DNA of 64,000 nucleotides from CBDCYN01 sp965224205 (GCA_965224205.1 CBDCYN010000009.1:377566-441565); one strand, 5' to 3'. Shown: positions 30,501 to 37,243, counted from the stretch's first letter. The notes: generated from the sequence alone by a model not told the origin. Numbers and translations are program-made.

Positions 30501-31858
30501 TTCTTGATCACCTTCCCGGTCGCGTCGATCACCAGTTCCGGGCTGCGCTCGCCCAGCAGCTCGACGGTCGAATCCCAGCGGACCTCTCGCCGCGGCTCGA
30601 ACTGGCCTTCTTCGTCTTCATCACCGTCGTCGAACGCGCCGCCGTCTTTGTCGGCTGATCGGTCGTAGTTATCCACGAACTGTTGAGCCCCGACGAACAG
30701 GTCACTGGTGCGTATGATGGCTTCGTCCTGGCCCACGACCCGCGACGTCGTGTCGTAATCGGTGATCGCGGTCGCATCGGTATCCCCACCGAGGCATGAA
30801 CAATCGGCCTCGGCCCGGGTCGTGACGTTCACTCCCTTATGTTCGGACTTGATGCTCACCAGGTCGATCCCGATGACCGTCGACCCGGTCCGCAGCGTCA
30901 CTTCAGTGGTGCTTCGGACGAACACGTCCGCGCGTGCGTCGGCGTCGGCGCCGAGGGCGTCGGAATCGGACTCGGAGACCGCCCGACCGCCGAGGCGATC
31001 CACGAACGCGTTGAGGTCAACACGGTCGGCGGTCAGGCTCGCCGATCCGTTCAGCTCGGTCCGTGTGTTCCCAAAGTTCACCCGCACCCCGCGACCGCTT
31101 TGGTCGTTGGCATCCGAGTCGGCGCCGAACCCGTCCGCGTCGGCTACGGCCTTGGCGAACCCGTCGACGCGCGTGACCGATTCAGCCACGATCCGATCTG
31201 TCGCGATGATTTGCCCGCTAAGCACGACCTTGGTGTCGAAGTTGATATCGGTGGTGCTGTCCACGTCAACGCCCGCACCGAAGCCCTCGTTGTCTGATGA
31301 AGCCAGCGTGTCCGCTTGATTATTTGCCCGGGCACGGATGGTCACGTTGTCGGCGGTGATCTGTGACGATAAACCGATATCGATTCGGCTGGTGTTATCG
31401 ACATCAGCATCGGCTTCGGCTTCACCGACCGAGACCAACCCGCCGCCCCCGTTGGAAGCGGTGGCCGCGGCGTTGGAGTGCGAATCGGTCAAAATCTGAA
31501 CATGGGAGGCGGTCAGTTGTGCGCCGCTTCCGACGGTGTTGAATACCCGCGGGTGCGTATTGGCTCTGGCGTCCGCTTCACCCACGTCAATAATCGCTCC
31601 GCCCGAGCCGGACGCCGATGCCGTGGCCACGCGGTTGCCCGACGGTGCCCCGATCAGCCCGCGAGCCCCGCCGACACCGTCGAGCTTCTGGTTACCCAAC
31701 GCCGCGGCGGTAATGTCCACGACCAGGTTCTGATTCCCGCTGCCGGCACCAGTGAAATCAACACCCTCGACACTTAACCGGTGTGAGCCGCCACCGGTAG
31801 CGCTGAGATCAAGGCCGGGTCCGCCTTGGGTAGCCGCAAGCTGGAACGCCCCTGTCAT
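21509..31858 (-). CDS. Giant RTX/Calx-beta-like exported protein (3449 residues), probably truncated
   Basis: An acidic, beta-rich protein of adhesin type. Residues 1-350 hold alternating units rich in Asp/Ala such as VGEAEADADVDNTSRIDIG. Residues about 850-1080 are filamentous-adhesin-like repeats (LNADAQQSIFLTETAGDLNV and LAVQGDQSIFVTETSGELNV). About 1590-2010 three Calx-beta-like repeats end in VLDNDQPG or VLDNETEG. About 2280-3020 glycine/aspartate nonapeptides of RTX type (GGSGDDEIRGLRGIDHIYGD, GGAGDDAVSG) bind calcium in secreted proteins. About 3170-3300 is a DUF11-like domain (TDVVWTYRVLNAGNVSLDVL). There is no signal peptide: the frame stays open upstream of ATG 31858 into the IS3 element at 31878. 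The stop lies inside a transposase remnant. So the 5' end is missing and the 3' end may be as well. Confidence 0.88.
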   Translation of the reverse strand: MTGAFQLAATQGGPGLDLSATGGGSHRLSVEGVDFTGAGSGNQNLVVDITAAALGNQKLDGVGGARGLIGAPSGNRVATASASGSGGAIIDVGEADARANTHPRVFNTVGSGAQLTASHVQILTDSHSNAAATASNGGGGLVSVGEAEADADVDNTSRIDIGLSSQITADNVTIRARANNQADTLASSDNEGFGAGVDVDSTTDINFDTKVVLSGQIIATDRIVAESVTRVDGFAKAVADADGFGADSDANDQSGRGVRVNFGNTRTELNGSASLTADRVDLNAFVDRLGGRAVSESDSDALGADADARADVFVRSTTEVTLRTGSTVIGIDLVSIKSEHKGVNVTTRAEADCSCLGGDTDATAITDYDTTSRVVGQDEAIIRTSDLFVGAQQFVDNYDRSADKDGGAFDDGDEDEEGQFEPRREVRWDSTVELLGERSPELVIDATGKVIKKTDNVTVNGDTVNEGDIIPEGTTIVVDDIVYTGSGTATLLTNSLGERDDVSPTAAPFITGSNGLFDIQETFDTVKITNLSDRDLQVNDIDVVKDQAQGQQIDLQADSITILFDIAHSFDPTLVEVQNLGPADPSDIILNGVIENPTGHTVLRNQRGDILASADGDTETVRTNTLEIDADAGSAGTAGQRIVTELIQSTFDPDHNDPVNPFVRRDIMLDAEVAGDLFLDVTAVRRENVAEPFAVDIGPVKAGNNADILVRDSVEETQAVNLQGVQVDLFFSSGFGPLPPDSKVYNFRFRPDLFGVATELGAFGGNRTTIDSDYNFTDLRAGNNISIQHLSTGSIVTFNAFTDVDATLTDEDTGATTSTADGIGKIDMGTNGLITVTEQTGDLRAGNITSTADDVILFSPAGIVDADNDFAADVTGIDVTMTAQTGGIGSAADFLEINSATPSFGVLNADAQQSIFLTETAGDLNVDTVTSTLGDVTLTTRSGSILDGRNGGAGDTAFNVQAADVDLDANGGGIGAVGNDLEIDSSTPTTGRLAVQGDQSIFVTETSGELNVLLAESVNGDVRLTVRETAALGEDLNLLANGTKLFEEDNPMAVDNGLINAAGSVLLRVGDDVTTDGNSRVFAGTTITIRGDFQNTDPGFGTNMDLRGQIGSSGAIGSGVELPPIETDPTRETDLIQVFGHTDVDTVTFHETTLGAKTRVYGSQNATATLADDGEDRFIVNQIQTMHVADGDTLTLDGQADTDTYTVITTGSQGDLRHYLVNTLDTGAKDDGVDMLTIDGSDQDDVFLLRRSSFIPDEVSEAPAFVALLHGTLDQARTPSGDPADRPQEVQRINYDVNINGRLNVFGFGGNDTFATDDNSAITTLDGGAGSDTFQIGQLFGTKRDDAVGNLAPHDVFETVFTTRGFLSPGTSSPLVAQGGSGNDMFSVYSNKAELRLEGDAGNDLFVVRAFALAQTNANGDPILDPEGNPIPIVGDFSTQATTQLQGGGGDDEVQYNINAPVSVDGGSGFDKVVVLGTEFPDDFVISEKGIFGAGVNVRFTTVEVVEVDGLEGDDEFFVISTPFGVSTRVVGGLGSDTINVTGDVIEDITVRELEGRAAAINHQVRSDTDLGFDQLPAPGIDLNVATPETGTVVIEETAGSTLVREAGGDDAYSVRLASPITDATTQVFVTVSAARSSQEEEDQSGDSVLVRTTDDPATFTRTVVIDGVPVEVPIRAVVLVFDASNWDQEQTVFVKAVDDPLAEGPRVVTVSHSTSVDTNSAADRAVFDQVAVRNVEVTVLDNDQPGLIITETDGKTLVLEGDATAGISDTYTVELTKAPAPGTTVTVTLSHDDQQIGLSSPDARFNAAATSITFDPSNWDQPVTVTVDAVDEFVHEDPKVSVITHEVTSTDVAFVVTDQLLDVDVLDNETEGVVVEESDGSTLVIKGDSSGDTYTIRLTKAPVGDVQIAIVSDGQTLASSSDSRFTPASGGNDPFVTFDDTNWFTPVEITLIADDTFVPTPGTESTKTFAAQTHLLSKLRGPLAVEGGVVAGADRSLVDAVILPKEANGPLSAFDVGDQPNEAEQIDVLNIFDDSSQEDKTGVLTATTLTGLNMADELVFEGDTPFGEPTVVPGGISYGRIEIDPNTGEFLTSSGETTIEVFNLVLGEGNNNLTIDSTLVPSDEGGGPATHGGLTVIHGGGNRFLTDLATGDLVLDTNDQPIVGGDTITVNAGAGPDSPLVIYGDTSQDGLWYSGNPQDVSGVVFDVKPFDQAGTEDDSFEFPLASPFDLNGQDVIDASGVFVDADPLPTVGVTIYGGPNNDVIIGTQAGDHLAGGSGDDEIRGLRGIDHIYGDSGFNVDVLTRVLTAPTHDSSADPVAFPPRDDLAAGQDLIYSDFGPTDTVVPATAIDDFDDIVVADHGVITQNVPADVKILTTRDVVVVESAEPTNGDNDDIHGQLGNDILIGGGADDEINGGESADLIFGDHGRVETNITGQPIDRQQLPMNQPIATHPFVFTSIFTQGADGGGNDIIFGDEVIEAVTDGQDIVIGGQGDDQIAGGGADDDLIGGHNIAGGHDGSDVIDGGSAVDAIVGDNASVLRTGTALSFRLRVLDDDVIYDSNGVAQVTDDAQLNPTGSAEREIELFDHSDTTTSEVFGDDQIAGGAEDDVIFGQLGNDIIQGDGATILDEGVLSPVLISVLSNRESVEDFAGTGRDGDDYIEGNGGDDLIFGNLGQDDLIGGSSELFGLVTTAQRPDGQDVILGGAGIRLVRNNLGDLSADGHARDADTILGNNGNLLRLVGTDGSSDNAFLEFTYDAVDPARGSLRVIPRAFELLDYTQGGDPADLGNADLIHGESGDDTIHAMTGNDVVFGEGQDDDIYGGTGHDRIYGGSGIDGVIGDDGKILTSRNGQTEPLNALTRSNRQEVIDTRHPLIGVEVFIDGELHKEVDLVAFDSGGNDIIYGGLGGDFLHAGAGDDAVSGAEALIGFYNEDLQTDLNPLGYDPVTRKLAAYDADNPRTKIDGFLLNFDAFIVDETTGQPIVINGQLVKNDDGKDRIFGDLGHDWIVGGTNFDRMFGGMGDDLINADDNHENGTAPGLNDLPDDPEFADGDWGFGGGGLDVLIANTGADRLFDWVGEFNTFVVPFSVFGEPTVNRLPEPDVFRFLEDLGFASGADQTISEPDGELGLVTPSDPQWLDQAGPPRDPQPGTINGVNIDTQGDEELSWLPTDVAIVRVETAINAANPSNPTADEDADDPTGPALALGTDVVWTYRVLNAGNVSLDVLSIQDDFGTSGDTSDDFMPLFVGGDVDNDNLLDPGEVWLYTSAGIVTYQAVSGQFTNVATVTAEDAAVTGLTVTDDDANNHFGGTPPITVTTEESDDTSGGGNEQNQTTAEVFAVTPITIQGNTLSVDITNQSDDELVLNGLEFVWSLPQLKLEEILVGGSVIFDTTTNGGQVSIDSFIGSISDRVFGADQTHTLTFVFNKSTGALDAGSVGLLLGFSSVLLTVA

Positions 31859-31950
31859 GGGATTGCGGTTCGCGATGTGACCCCCTCCTAGAAAATTGAT
31901 CCAGGTTTTGTGAGAGAATTCTTTCGGCCTTTGGCCGGAAAGGATTGCTC

Positions 31951-32226
31951 ATGAAGAAGCGATTGATGCCGGAACAGATCGTGGCGAAGCTGCGTGCGGC
32001 GGACGTGGAACTTGGCAAAGGCCAGAAGGTGCCTGCGGTGTGCCGGCAGCTGGGCATCAGCCAGCAGACGTACTATCGTTGGCGGACGAAATACGGCGGG
32101 ATGGACCCGCAGATGGCCAAACAACTCAGAGCCCTTGAGAAGGAGAACACCCGGCTCAAGAAGCTCGTCGCCGACCAAGCGTTGGACATGGCGATCCTCA
32201 AGGAGGCAGCCCGCCCAAACTTGTAG
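31951..32226 (+). CDS. IS3-family transposase OrfA
   Basis: About 91 residues. MKKRLMPEQIVAKLR, then VCRQLGISQQTYYRWRTKYGG is the helix-turn-helix that binds the terminal repeats, followed by a leucine-zipper-like LKKLVADQALDMAILKE. AGGA stands before ATG 31951. A CCCAAAC heptamer just before the stop allows a -1 shift into OrfB. Confidence 0.92.
   Translation: MKKRLMPEQIVAKLRAADVELGKGQKVPAVCRQLGISQQTYYRWRTKYGGMDPQMAKQLRALEKENTRLKKLVADQALDMAILKEAARPNL
32214..32220 (+). promoter_or_regulatory. Programmed -1 frameshift heptamer between OrfA and OrfB
   Basis: C-CCA-AAC in the OrfA frame is an X-XXY-YYZ slippery site. Slipping back one base leads to KLVDPERRRRAVDS, which joins OrfB without a stop and bypasses the TAG at 32224. 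Seen directly; activity is inferred from the IS3 mechanism. Confidence 0.7.
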
Positions 32227-32249
32227 ACCCCGAGCGTCGGCGTCGAGCC

Positions 32250-33173
32250 GTGGACTCGGTGCGTCGTCGTTTGGGGCGTGACAAGATCTCGCAGCGTCGT
32301 GCCTGTAAGGCGTTGGGCCAACCCCGTAGCACGCAGCGTTACCTACCTAAACAACCGGAGAAAGATCGGGCGTTGATCGAGGCGATGCGGCGGATCGCCG
32401 ACGAGCGTCCACGTTACGGCTGCGAGCGGGTGCATCCGATGCTTAACGCATCGGATGGGTCGGTGGGCTTGGGCCGTGTCCACCGGTTATGGAAACAAGA
32501 ACACATGCAGGTGCCTAAGAAACAGCGAAAACGCCGACGTTTACCGGGCCACAGCGGCAACGGCTGTATCCGTTATCGCGCCACCCACCGCAATCACGTC
32601 TGGTCGTACGACTTCGTGACCGAACGGACCGAAGACGGCAAGCAGCTGAAGCTGTTGGTGGTGATCGATGAGTACACCCGCGAGTGTTTGGCCATCGAGG
32701 CTGGTCGATCGTTCACGTCTCGTGACGTGATCCTGACCCTTCAATACCTATTCGCGGTGCGTGGGGCACCGGGCCACATCCGAAGTGATAACGGTCCAGA
32801 ATTCATCGCTAAGGAAGTCCGACGCTGGCTGGAACGAGCGGTGGTGCGTACGCTGTACATCAACAAAGCCAGCCCTTGGGAGAACGCCTACGTGGAGTCA
32901 TTCAACGGCAAGCTACGAGACGAACTGCTCAACGGCGAGTTGTTCTTGAGCTTGGCCGAAGCCAGGTATGTCCTTGACGAATGGCGACTCGATTACAACC
33001 ACCGCCGCCCGCACTCGTCACTGGATTGGCAAACCCCCGCCGCGTTTGCGGCGAGTTTAGAAGAACCATTGGCCGGGGCGTTCCCGGCCGCGTCGCCTGG
33101 TGGCTCTCCGGTCGGGGCTGCGCCCCTCCCTCCGACCCACCAGGCGGATCAACACACACCGATTCTCTCATAA
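32250..33173 (+). CDS. IS3-family transposase OrfB (rve integrase core)
   Basis: About 307 residues from a GTG start, or longer by frameshift from OrfA. The DDE triad is visible: WSYDFVTERT, IRSDNGPEFI and NAYVESFNGKLRDE. HTH_21-type ADERPRYGCERVHPML precedes the core and YNHRRPHSSLDWQTPAAFAA closes it. A proline/alanine-rich tail of about 45 residues follows and reaches almost to the right inverted repeat. Intact, so the element may be active. Confidence 0.93.
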   Translation: MDSVRRRLGRDKISQRRACKALGQPRSTQRYLPKQPEKDRALIEAMRRIADERPRYGCERVHPMLNASDGSVGLGRVHRLWKQEHMQVPKKQRKRRRLPGHSGNGCIRYRATHRNHVWSYDFVTERTEDGKQLKLLVVIDEYTRECLAIEAGRSFTSRDVILTLQYLFAVRGAPGHIRSDNGPEFIAKEVRRWLERAVVRTLYINKASPWENAYVESFNGKLRDELLNGELFLSLAEARYVLDEWRLDYNHRRPHSSLDWQTPAAFAASLEEPLAGAFPAASPGGSPVGAAPLPPTHQADQHTPILS

Positions 33174-33249
33174 ACACTGGTACAAAAATCCCGAGGGGGT
33201 CACCACCGAGCCGTTGCCCAAGGTGTCTTATGACTCCACCCGGGACGCC

Positions 33250-34236
33250 ATGAAGGATGACACCCGCGAGGTGTGGCGTGAATTATGTCGGCCGGTCTTT
33301 GACGCCGTCTCGAGGGAACCGGCCGAGGGGTTTGAGTTGGCCTTTGATTGGTTCAAGCTGGGCGCATTGAACTTTGTCCGGATGAATTACTCGGCCACGC
33401 GCCTATGCCGCACCCCGCAACACGTGCGAACCGGGGACGCCGACCTGCTTGTCCTGCACCTGCTGCTGCGGGGACGCGAAGACGTCGATGTGGACGGCAC
33501 GCCCGTCGTCATGGCGCCTGATCGAGTGGTCTTGATCGACTGGTCGCGTCCTTTTACCCGAGTCGCCAGCGCCACCGAGCAGCTGTCGATGGCCATTCCG
33601 CGTCATCTGCTGCCACAGGGCGAGCGTCTCTATGATGAGGGCCCGGTGCTGGTGTGGAAGCTGGATACCATCGCGGGGATGATGTTAGCCAACGCCTTGA
33701 CGGGCCTATGGGCGGGGCTGCCGCATTGGGATCAACAAGACACGGTCCCGGTCACCTCAGGTTTCCTGGGCCTGCTGGGCGGGCTGATCGAGGCCAAGCT
33801 TGGCGACACGCCCGATCCCAACATCTTCCGCCCCGCGACGCTGGCAGCCATGAAGTCCTATCTCAACAGCAGACTCAGCGAGCCGTCGCTTGGGGCGGAT
33901 GATCTGGTCAGGGCGTTCCACTGCTCGCGATCCTCGGTGTATCGCCTCTTTTATGAGTCCGGGGGGGTGAACGCTTACATCCGCGAGCAGCGGCTGGCGG
34001 GGTGTTTACACGCGCTAAGCCACACCCACCGTACACGCAGCTCGGTCGGCCAGGTCGCTCGGGCCTATGGTTTTGAAGACACCGCCTACTTTCACCGTGT
34101 CTTTAAGAAACGTTTCGGCGCCACCCCGGGCGAGGCGGCCAAGCACAGTGAAACTCATCGCCCTGCGTCTGGGCAAATCCAAGGCATGGACCCGATGCGT
34201 ACGATCCACCGTTGGCTTGGGATAGCGACACGGTGA
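33250..34236 (+). CDS. AraC-family transcription regulator, 5' end abutting the IS3 element
   Basis: About 328 residues. The N-terminal half resembles AraC_binding_2 sensor domains (VWRELCRPVFDAVS, LLLRGREDVDVDGTPVVMAPD, VVLIDWSRPF). The C-terminal half holds the double helix-turn-helix: LVRAFHCSRSSVYRLFYESGG and VGQVARAYGFEDTAYFHRVFKKRFGATPGEA. In the same frame, family-like sequence TEPLPKVSYDSTRDA lies upstream of ATG 33250 and reaches back into the IS terminus at 33202, so the native start has probably been lost or replaced by the IS. Whether ATG 33250 gives a working protein is unclear. No target gene is identifiable. Confidence 0.78.
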   Translation: MKDDTREVWRELCRPVFDAVSREPAEGFELAFDWFKLGALNFVRMNYSATRLCRTPQHVRTGDADLLVLHLLLRGREDVDVDGTPVVMAPDRVVLIDWSRPFTRVASATEQLSMAIPRHLLPQGERLYDEGPVLVWKLDTIAGMMLANALTGLWAGLPHWDQQDTVPVTSGFLGLLGGLIEAKLGDTPDPNIFRPATLAAMKSYLNSRLSEPSLGADDLVRAFHCSRSSVYRLFYESGGVNAYIREQRLAGCLHALSHTHRTRSSVGQVARAYGFEDTAYFHRVFKKRFGATPGEAAKHSETHRPASGQIQGMDPMRTIHRWLGIATR

Positions 34237-34365
34237 ACGCCGGGTGATGTTGTGAAAAGGGTTCCTTCCTAGTGCGATAGACGGGCTTAGGCCAGTGTGT
34301 GGCCGGTGTGTCCTAGGTAACAAGGAAAGGAGCCATGATGATGAAACTATTGATCTTTGAATAAT

Positions 34366-34887
34366 TCACTTAATGGTTCGCAAGGTTAGCGTGGCGTGTT
34401 TGAAGAACGAACGGAGCAGGGTTTGCTGGCTGCGGGTCTGACGCAGCGAGTCGGCCAGGGCGTGGCCCAGGTGGTCGACGTCGTCGGGGATGAAGTTGGC
34501 CAGGTCGGTGTACTTGGTGCGGTTCCAGACCTGTTCGGCGGGGTTGAGTTCGGGGGCGTAAGCCGGCAGCCATTCGACCCGCACCCGCTTGCGGTAGCGG
34601 GCCAGCAGCCGTCGCGCGGCGCTGCGGTGCACCGAGTAACGGTCCAGGACCAGGGTGATCCCACCCCTCGATGCCCGCAGGCGACGCAGCAGCCTCTCAA
34701 CGAACACCTCGAAGTCATCGGTCTTGACGTTGTGGTCGAGGATATCGAAGTAGAGCCCCAACCGGCGACGCTTCGGCGAGACGGTCAGGGCCGAGATCGC
34801 CGACAGGCGGTCGCGTCGATCGTAGCTCTTGAGGATCGGGGTCTGGCCTTGGGGCGCCCAGGTGCGTCGGACGGTGGGCTGGAGCAT
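34366..34887 (-). CDS. IS630 copy A transposase, DDE frame
   Basis: About 173 residues from the first ATG, with the frame open back to the A run at 34943. Catalytic residues: IVFADESGFML (first Asp, just upstream of the ATG), TLVLDRYSVHRS (second Asp), YAPELNPAEQVWNRTK (Glu). The protein is functional only if joined to the N-terminal frame by slippage at the A run. Confidence 0.85.
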   Translation of the reverse strand: MLQPTVRRTWAPQGQTPILKSYDRRDRLSAISALTVSPKRRRLGLYFDILDHNVKTDDFEVFVERLLRRLRASRGGITLVLDRYSVHRSAARRLLARYRKRVRVEWLPAYAPELNPAEQVWNRTKYTDLANFIPDDVDHLGHALADSLRQTRSQQTLLRSFFKHATLTLRTIK

Positions 34888-34930
34888 GAACCCGGATTCA
34901 TCGGCGAAAACTATACTCCGCCCGCCGCGT

Positions 34931-35401
34931 CTAGCGTTTTTTTATCCGCGGCCAGTCTTTCTTTCGCCACGCCGCGATCGCTTGCTCGTCGCGTTCGCGG
35001 GCACGGCGTTCGGGCTTCTGGGCCGACCAGCCCATGCGACGCAGCACGTGCCAGACGCCCGATGGGTCGTAGGTCACGCCGAAGTGTTTCTCGATCACCT
35101 CGGCCACGCGTGAGAGGGTCCACAACTCGGTGGCGTAACCATGCTTGGTGGGGCCCCGCCGCAAGTACTTTTCGAGTCGGGCGAGCTGTCGGGCCGTCAG
35201 CTTGGGCGGTCGGCCGTTGTGTGGCTTGGATTCCAAGGCCGGGTCGCCCCGCTGGCGCCGCGTCTTGGCCCACTGACACACCGCCGAGGGCGTCACGCCC
35301 AGTTCGCGTGCCACTTGGGCCTGGGATCGTCCCTGATCCAACATCGCCATCGCTCGTATCCGGCGACTTTGAGCATCCTTGCGGCAACCGGTGTAAGGCA
35401 T
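34931..35401 (-). CDS. IS630 copy A transposase, N-terminal frame
   Basis: About 156 residues. RSQAQVARELGVTPSAVCQW is the first helix-turn-helix, followed by the winged part (GRPPKLTARQLARLEKYL and FGVTYDPSGVWHVLRRMGWS). It stops at TAG after seven A residues (34937-34943). One fewer A would join it to the DDE frame through IKNARRGGRSIVFADESGF. Confidence 0.88.
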   Translation of the reverse strand: MPYTGCRKDAQSRRIRAMAMLDQGRSQAQVARELGVTPSAVCQWAKTRRQRGDPALESKPHNGRPPKLTARQLARLEKYLRRGPTKHGYATELWTLSRVAEVIEKHFGVTYDPSGVWHVLRRMGWSAQKPERRARERDEQAIAAWRKKDWPRIKKR

Positions 35402-35506
35402 ACCCCATAGGATCGGCCAACCCGTCGGGGTTAAGTGAATTATTCAAAGATCAATAACACGACGTCACGAACGATTCAACGGCTGGACGTTGGGGCTGGG
35501 CCTGCA

Positions 35507-35999
35507 CACAGGGCGATCTCATTTGAAAAGGCGCGTTGATTTGAAGGACGGGGGAAGCGGCGCTAATCTTGTCTCGACGTTGGTGTAGGCCTGCATTTTC
35601 TCATGAACACAAGCTTGACAGGAGGTCTGGCATGGATGCCCAAGCTCCGCGCGGTCTGCTGCACTTCTTTGACGATTTGGATGATCCCCGCCGGCTGGGC
35701 GGACGTGGCCCACCTCGGACGGTGCAAGCAGGCGTGGTTCAAAACATTTCTGAAGCTCGAACACGAGATCGCCTCGGATCAGACGTTCGGTCGAGTGTTC
35801 GCGATGCTCGACCCGGATCAACTCGAACGCTATTTCATGAATTGAACCCAACACCTGGTCGACCACAGCGGGGGGAAGCTGATCGCCATCGACGGCAAGA
35901 CGATCCGCCGCTCGTTCGACGCGGCGTCGAAGAAGGTGGCGACCCACATGGTCAGCGCCTGGTGTGAGGCCAATCATCAAGACCGACGCGGTCCTGCGG
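35507..35999 (+). pseudogene. ISAs1-family (H-repeat-associated) transposase remnant
   Basis: Left end 'cagggcgatctcatttgaaa' resembles ISAs1 termini. MDAQAPRGLLHFFDDLDDPR (35632 on) is the family N-terminus; it jumps by an internal deletion and frame change to WADVAHLGRCKQAWFKTFL, DQTFGRVFAMLDPDQLERYF, a TGA, then KLIAIDGKTIRRSFDAASKK and THMVSAWCEANHQ (first catalytic Asp in IDGK). The rest is missing. Dead element. Confidence 0.75.
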
Positions 36000-36436
36000 C
36001 TCCGTCTAGCGGCGTGAGATCAAAATTGTTCTTTGAAAAGTAATTTGCAGCAAGACCGGGTAAGGAGAGGTTTGCACGCAGGCAAAGCGGAAAAGTGAAA
36101 CCTATGCCGCCATAGCAACGCTAAAAACTTGAAAACCATCCTCAATCTCGTTAGCCCGCTAATATTGGCCTATCATTGATCTACGAGGTGTGGTTGCGAG
36201 TGCGGCCGGGATGAGACCACGATCAGCGGACATGCCTCCAGGCCTGGTCATGGCTGACCGTGGCTTGTCGTCAGGCCCCCGACCGCTTGGGCCGCTTATT
36301 TCGGTGCGATCTTGATGGCGGGAAGGTCAAGCCAAGGCCGCCCGTCGCCGTGGGCAGCCGCCATCAACAGGATCGTCCCAGCCCACGCCTCGAGGCAGCC
36401 GCCTCGAAACCATAGGCAGGAAGGAAAAAAGAACGT
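36000..36436. other. Intergenic stretch with no gene recognised
   Basis: About 430 bases between the ISAs1 remnant and the next sulfotransferase. Nothing recognised beyond a purine-rich ribosome site at its right end. Confidence 0.35.
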
Positions 36437-37243
36437 ATGTTACCCGCGTTTATTATCATCGGTGCCATGAAGAGCGGTACGTCAAGCCTGTATCGCTACC
36501 TCGCCACTCACCCCGACACCGTGCCGTCCTCTATTAAGGAAACCGATTTTTTCAGGACCCACGAGGATTTCAGCAAAGGCCTCGAGTGGTACGAGAGTCT
36601 TTTCGACAGCCCCGGGCGGTACGCGTTTGAAGCCTCGCCGAACTACACGAAGCGGCATCGGTTTCCTGGAGTCCCTGAAAGGATCCGTTCCGTGGTCCCA
36701 GCGGCGAAGCTTATCTATGTCGTGCGTGACCCCATCGGAAGGGTCGTGTCACACTATATCCATAATCGTGCCAACGGGCGCGAGTCGCAATCGTTTTCTC
36801 AAGCGATCCAAAACCCCAATTCGGTTTACGTAGAGACCAGTCGATATTTTTTTCAGCTCCAAGCCTATCTTGACCACTACCCGGACGAGCAGATCTACCT
36901 CGTTCAGCTAGAACAGTTAAGCCGTGACCCGGTCACTGTTCTGAATGACATCTGCGGGTTTCTAGGGATACCCGCGGCGTGTGACGCGTCGGTGCTGGCC
37001 AAGCGTTTTCACAAATCGGAAAGCAAGAAACACCCGTCCTGGTTGGAGCAAAAGCTCGTAGGGGTCACAAGCAACCCGCACCTGAAATCCGGCATCAGAA
37101 CCCTAACGCGTCCATTGAGAAAGCCGATCGACAAGCCGATTTTATCTGATTCAGATCAAGAAATGCTTCATGCGGTGATGAGCGATGACGCTAAAAAACT
37201 ACGAGAATATTCCGGTTGTTCGTTCCCGGGTTGGTCCGTATAA
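36437..37243 (+). CDS. Sulfotransferase (heparan-sulfate-type fold)
   Basis: About 268 residues. FIIIGAMKSGTSSLYRYLA is the PAPS 5'-phosphosulfate loop; IYVVRDPIGRVVSHYIHN is the 3'-phosphate block with its conserved Arg and Ser; KETDFFRTHEDF and FEASPNYTKR fit the substrate and catalytic region of bacterial NodH/HS-sulfotransferase-like enzymes. Likely sulfates a glycan. ATG 36437 follows GGAAGG. Convergent with cstA. This is the second sulfotransferase in the window and is only distantly like the one at 15481. Confidence 0.92.
   Translation: MLPAFIIIGAMKSGTSSLYRYLATHPDTVPSSIKETDFFRTHEDFSKGLEWYESLFDSPGRYAFEASPNYTKRHRFPGVPERIRSVVPAAKLIYVVRDPIGRVVSHYIHNRANGRESQSFSQAIQNPNSVYVETSRYFFQLQAYLDHYPDEQIYLVQLEQLSRDPVTVLNDICGFLGIPAACDASVLAKRFHKSESKKHPSWLEQKLVGVTSNPHLKSGIRTLTRPLRKPIDKPILSDSDQEMLHAVMSDDAKKLREYSGCSFPGWSV

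Larger units (their letters stand above)
31878..33202 (+). mobile_element. IS3-family insertion sequence, about 1.3 kb
   Basis: The ends form imperfect inverted repeats of about 43 bases, both starting TGACCCCCTC and both containing CCAG and TGAGAGAAT. Between them are OrfA and OrfB in the overlapping frames typical of IS3. No matching target duplication is seen (atg before, cca after), which suggests a rearrangement after insertion. It lies between two genes that each seem to lack their 5' ends. Confidence 0.85.
34350..35454 (-). mobile_element. IS630-family insertion sequence, copy A
   Basis: A 1.1-kb element with perfect 24-base inverted repeats (34350-34373 and 35431-35454; ttgatctttgaataattcac and four more bases) flanked by the TA target duplication (34348-34349 and 35455-35456) typical of IS630/Tc1-mariner. 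The transposase is on the minus strand in two frames. The perfect ends imply recent movement. Confidence 0.92.
34335..35506 (+). pseudogene. Gene remnant with a Tat-like signal, split by an IS630 element
   Basis: A perfect ribosome site (AAGGAAAGGAG) precedes three ATG codons at 34335. The frame is cut after MMMKL by the IS630 element. Joining across it at the TA target gives MMMKLTRRHERFNGWTLGLG, which looks like a twin-arginine signal peptide (TRR plus a hydrophobic stretch). The frame then enters sequence that resembles an ISAs1 end and stops at about 35590. So only the export signal of this protein survives. Confidence 0.5.
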
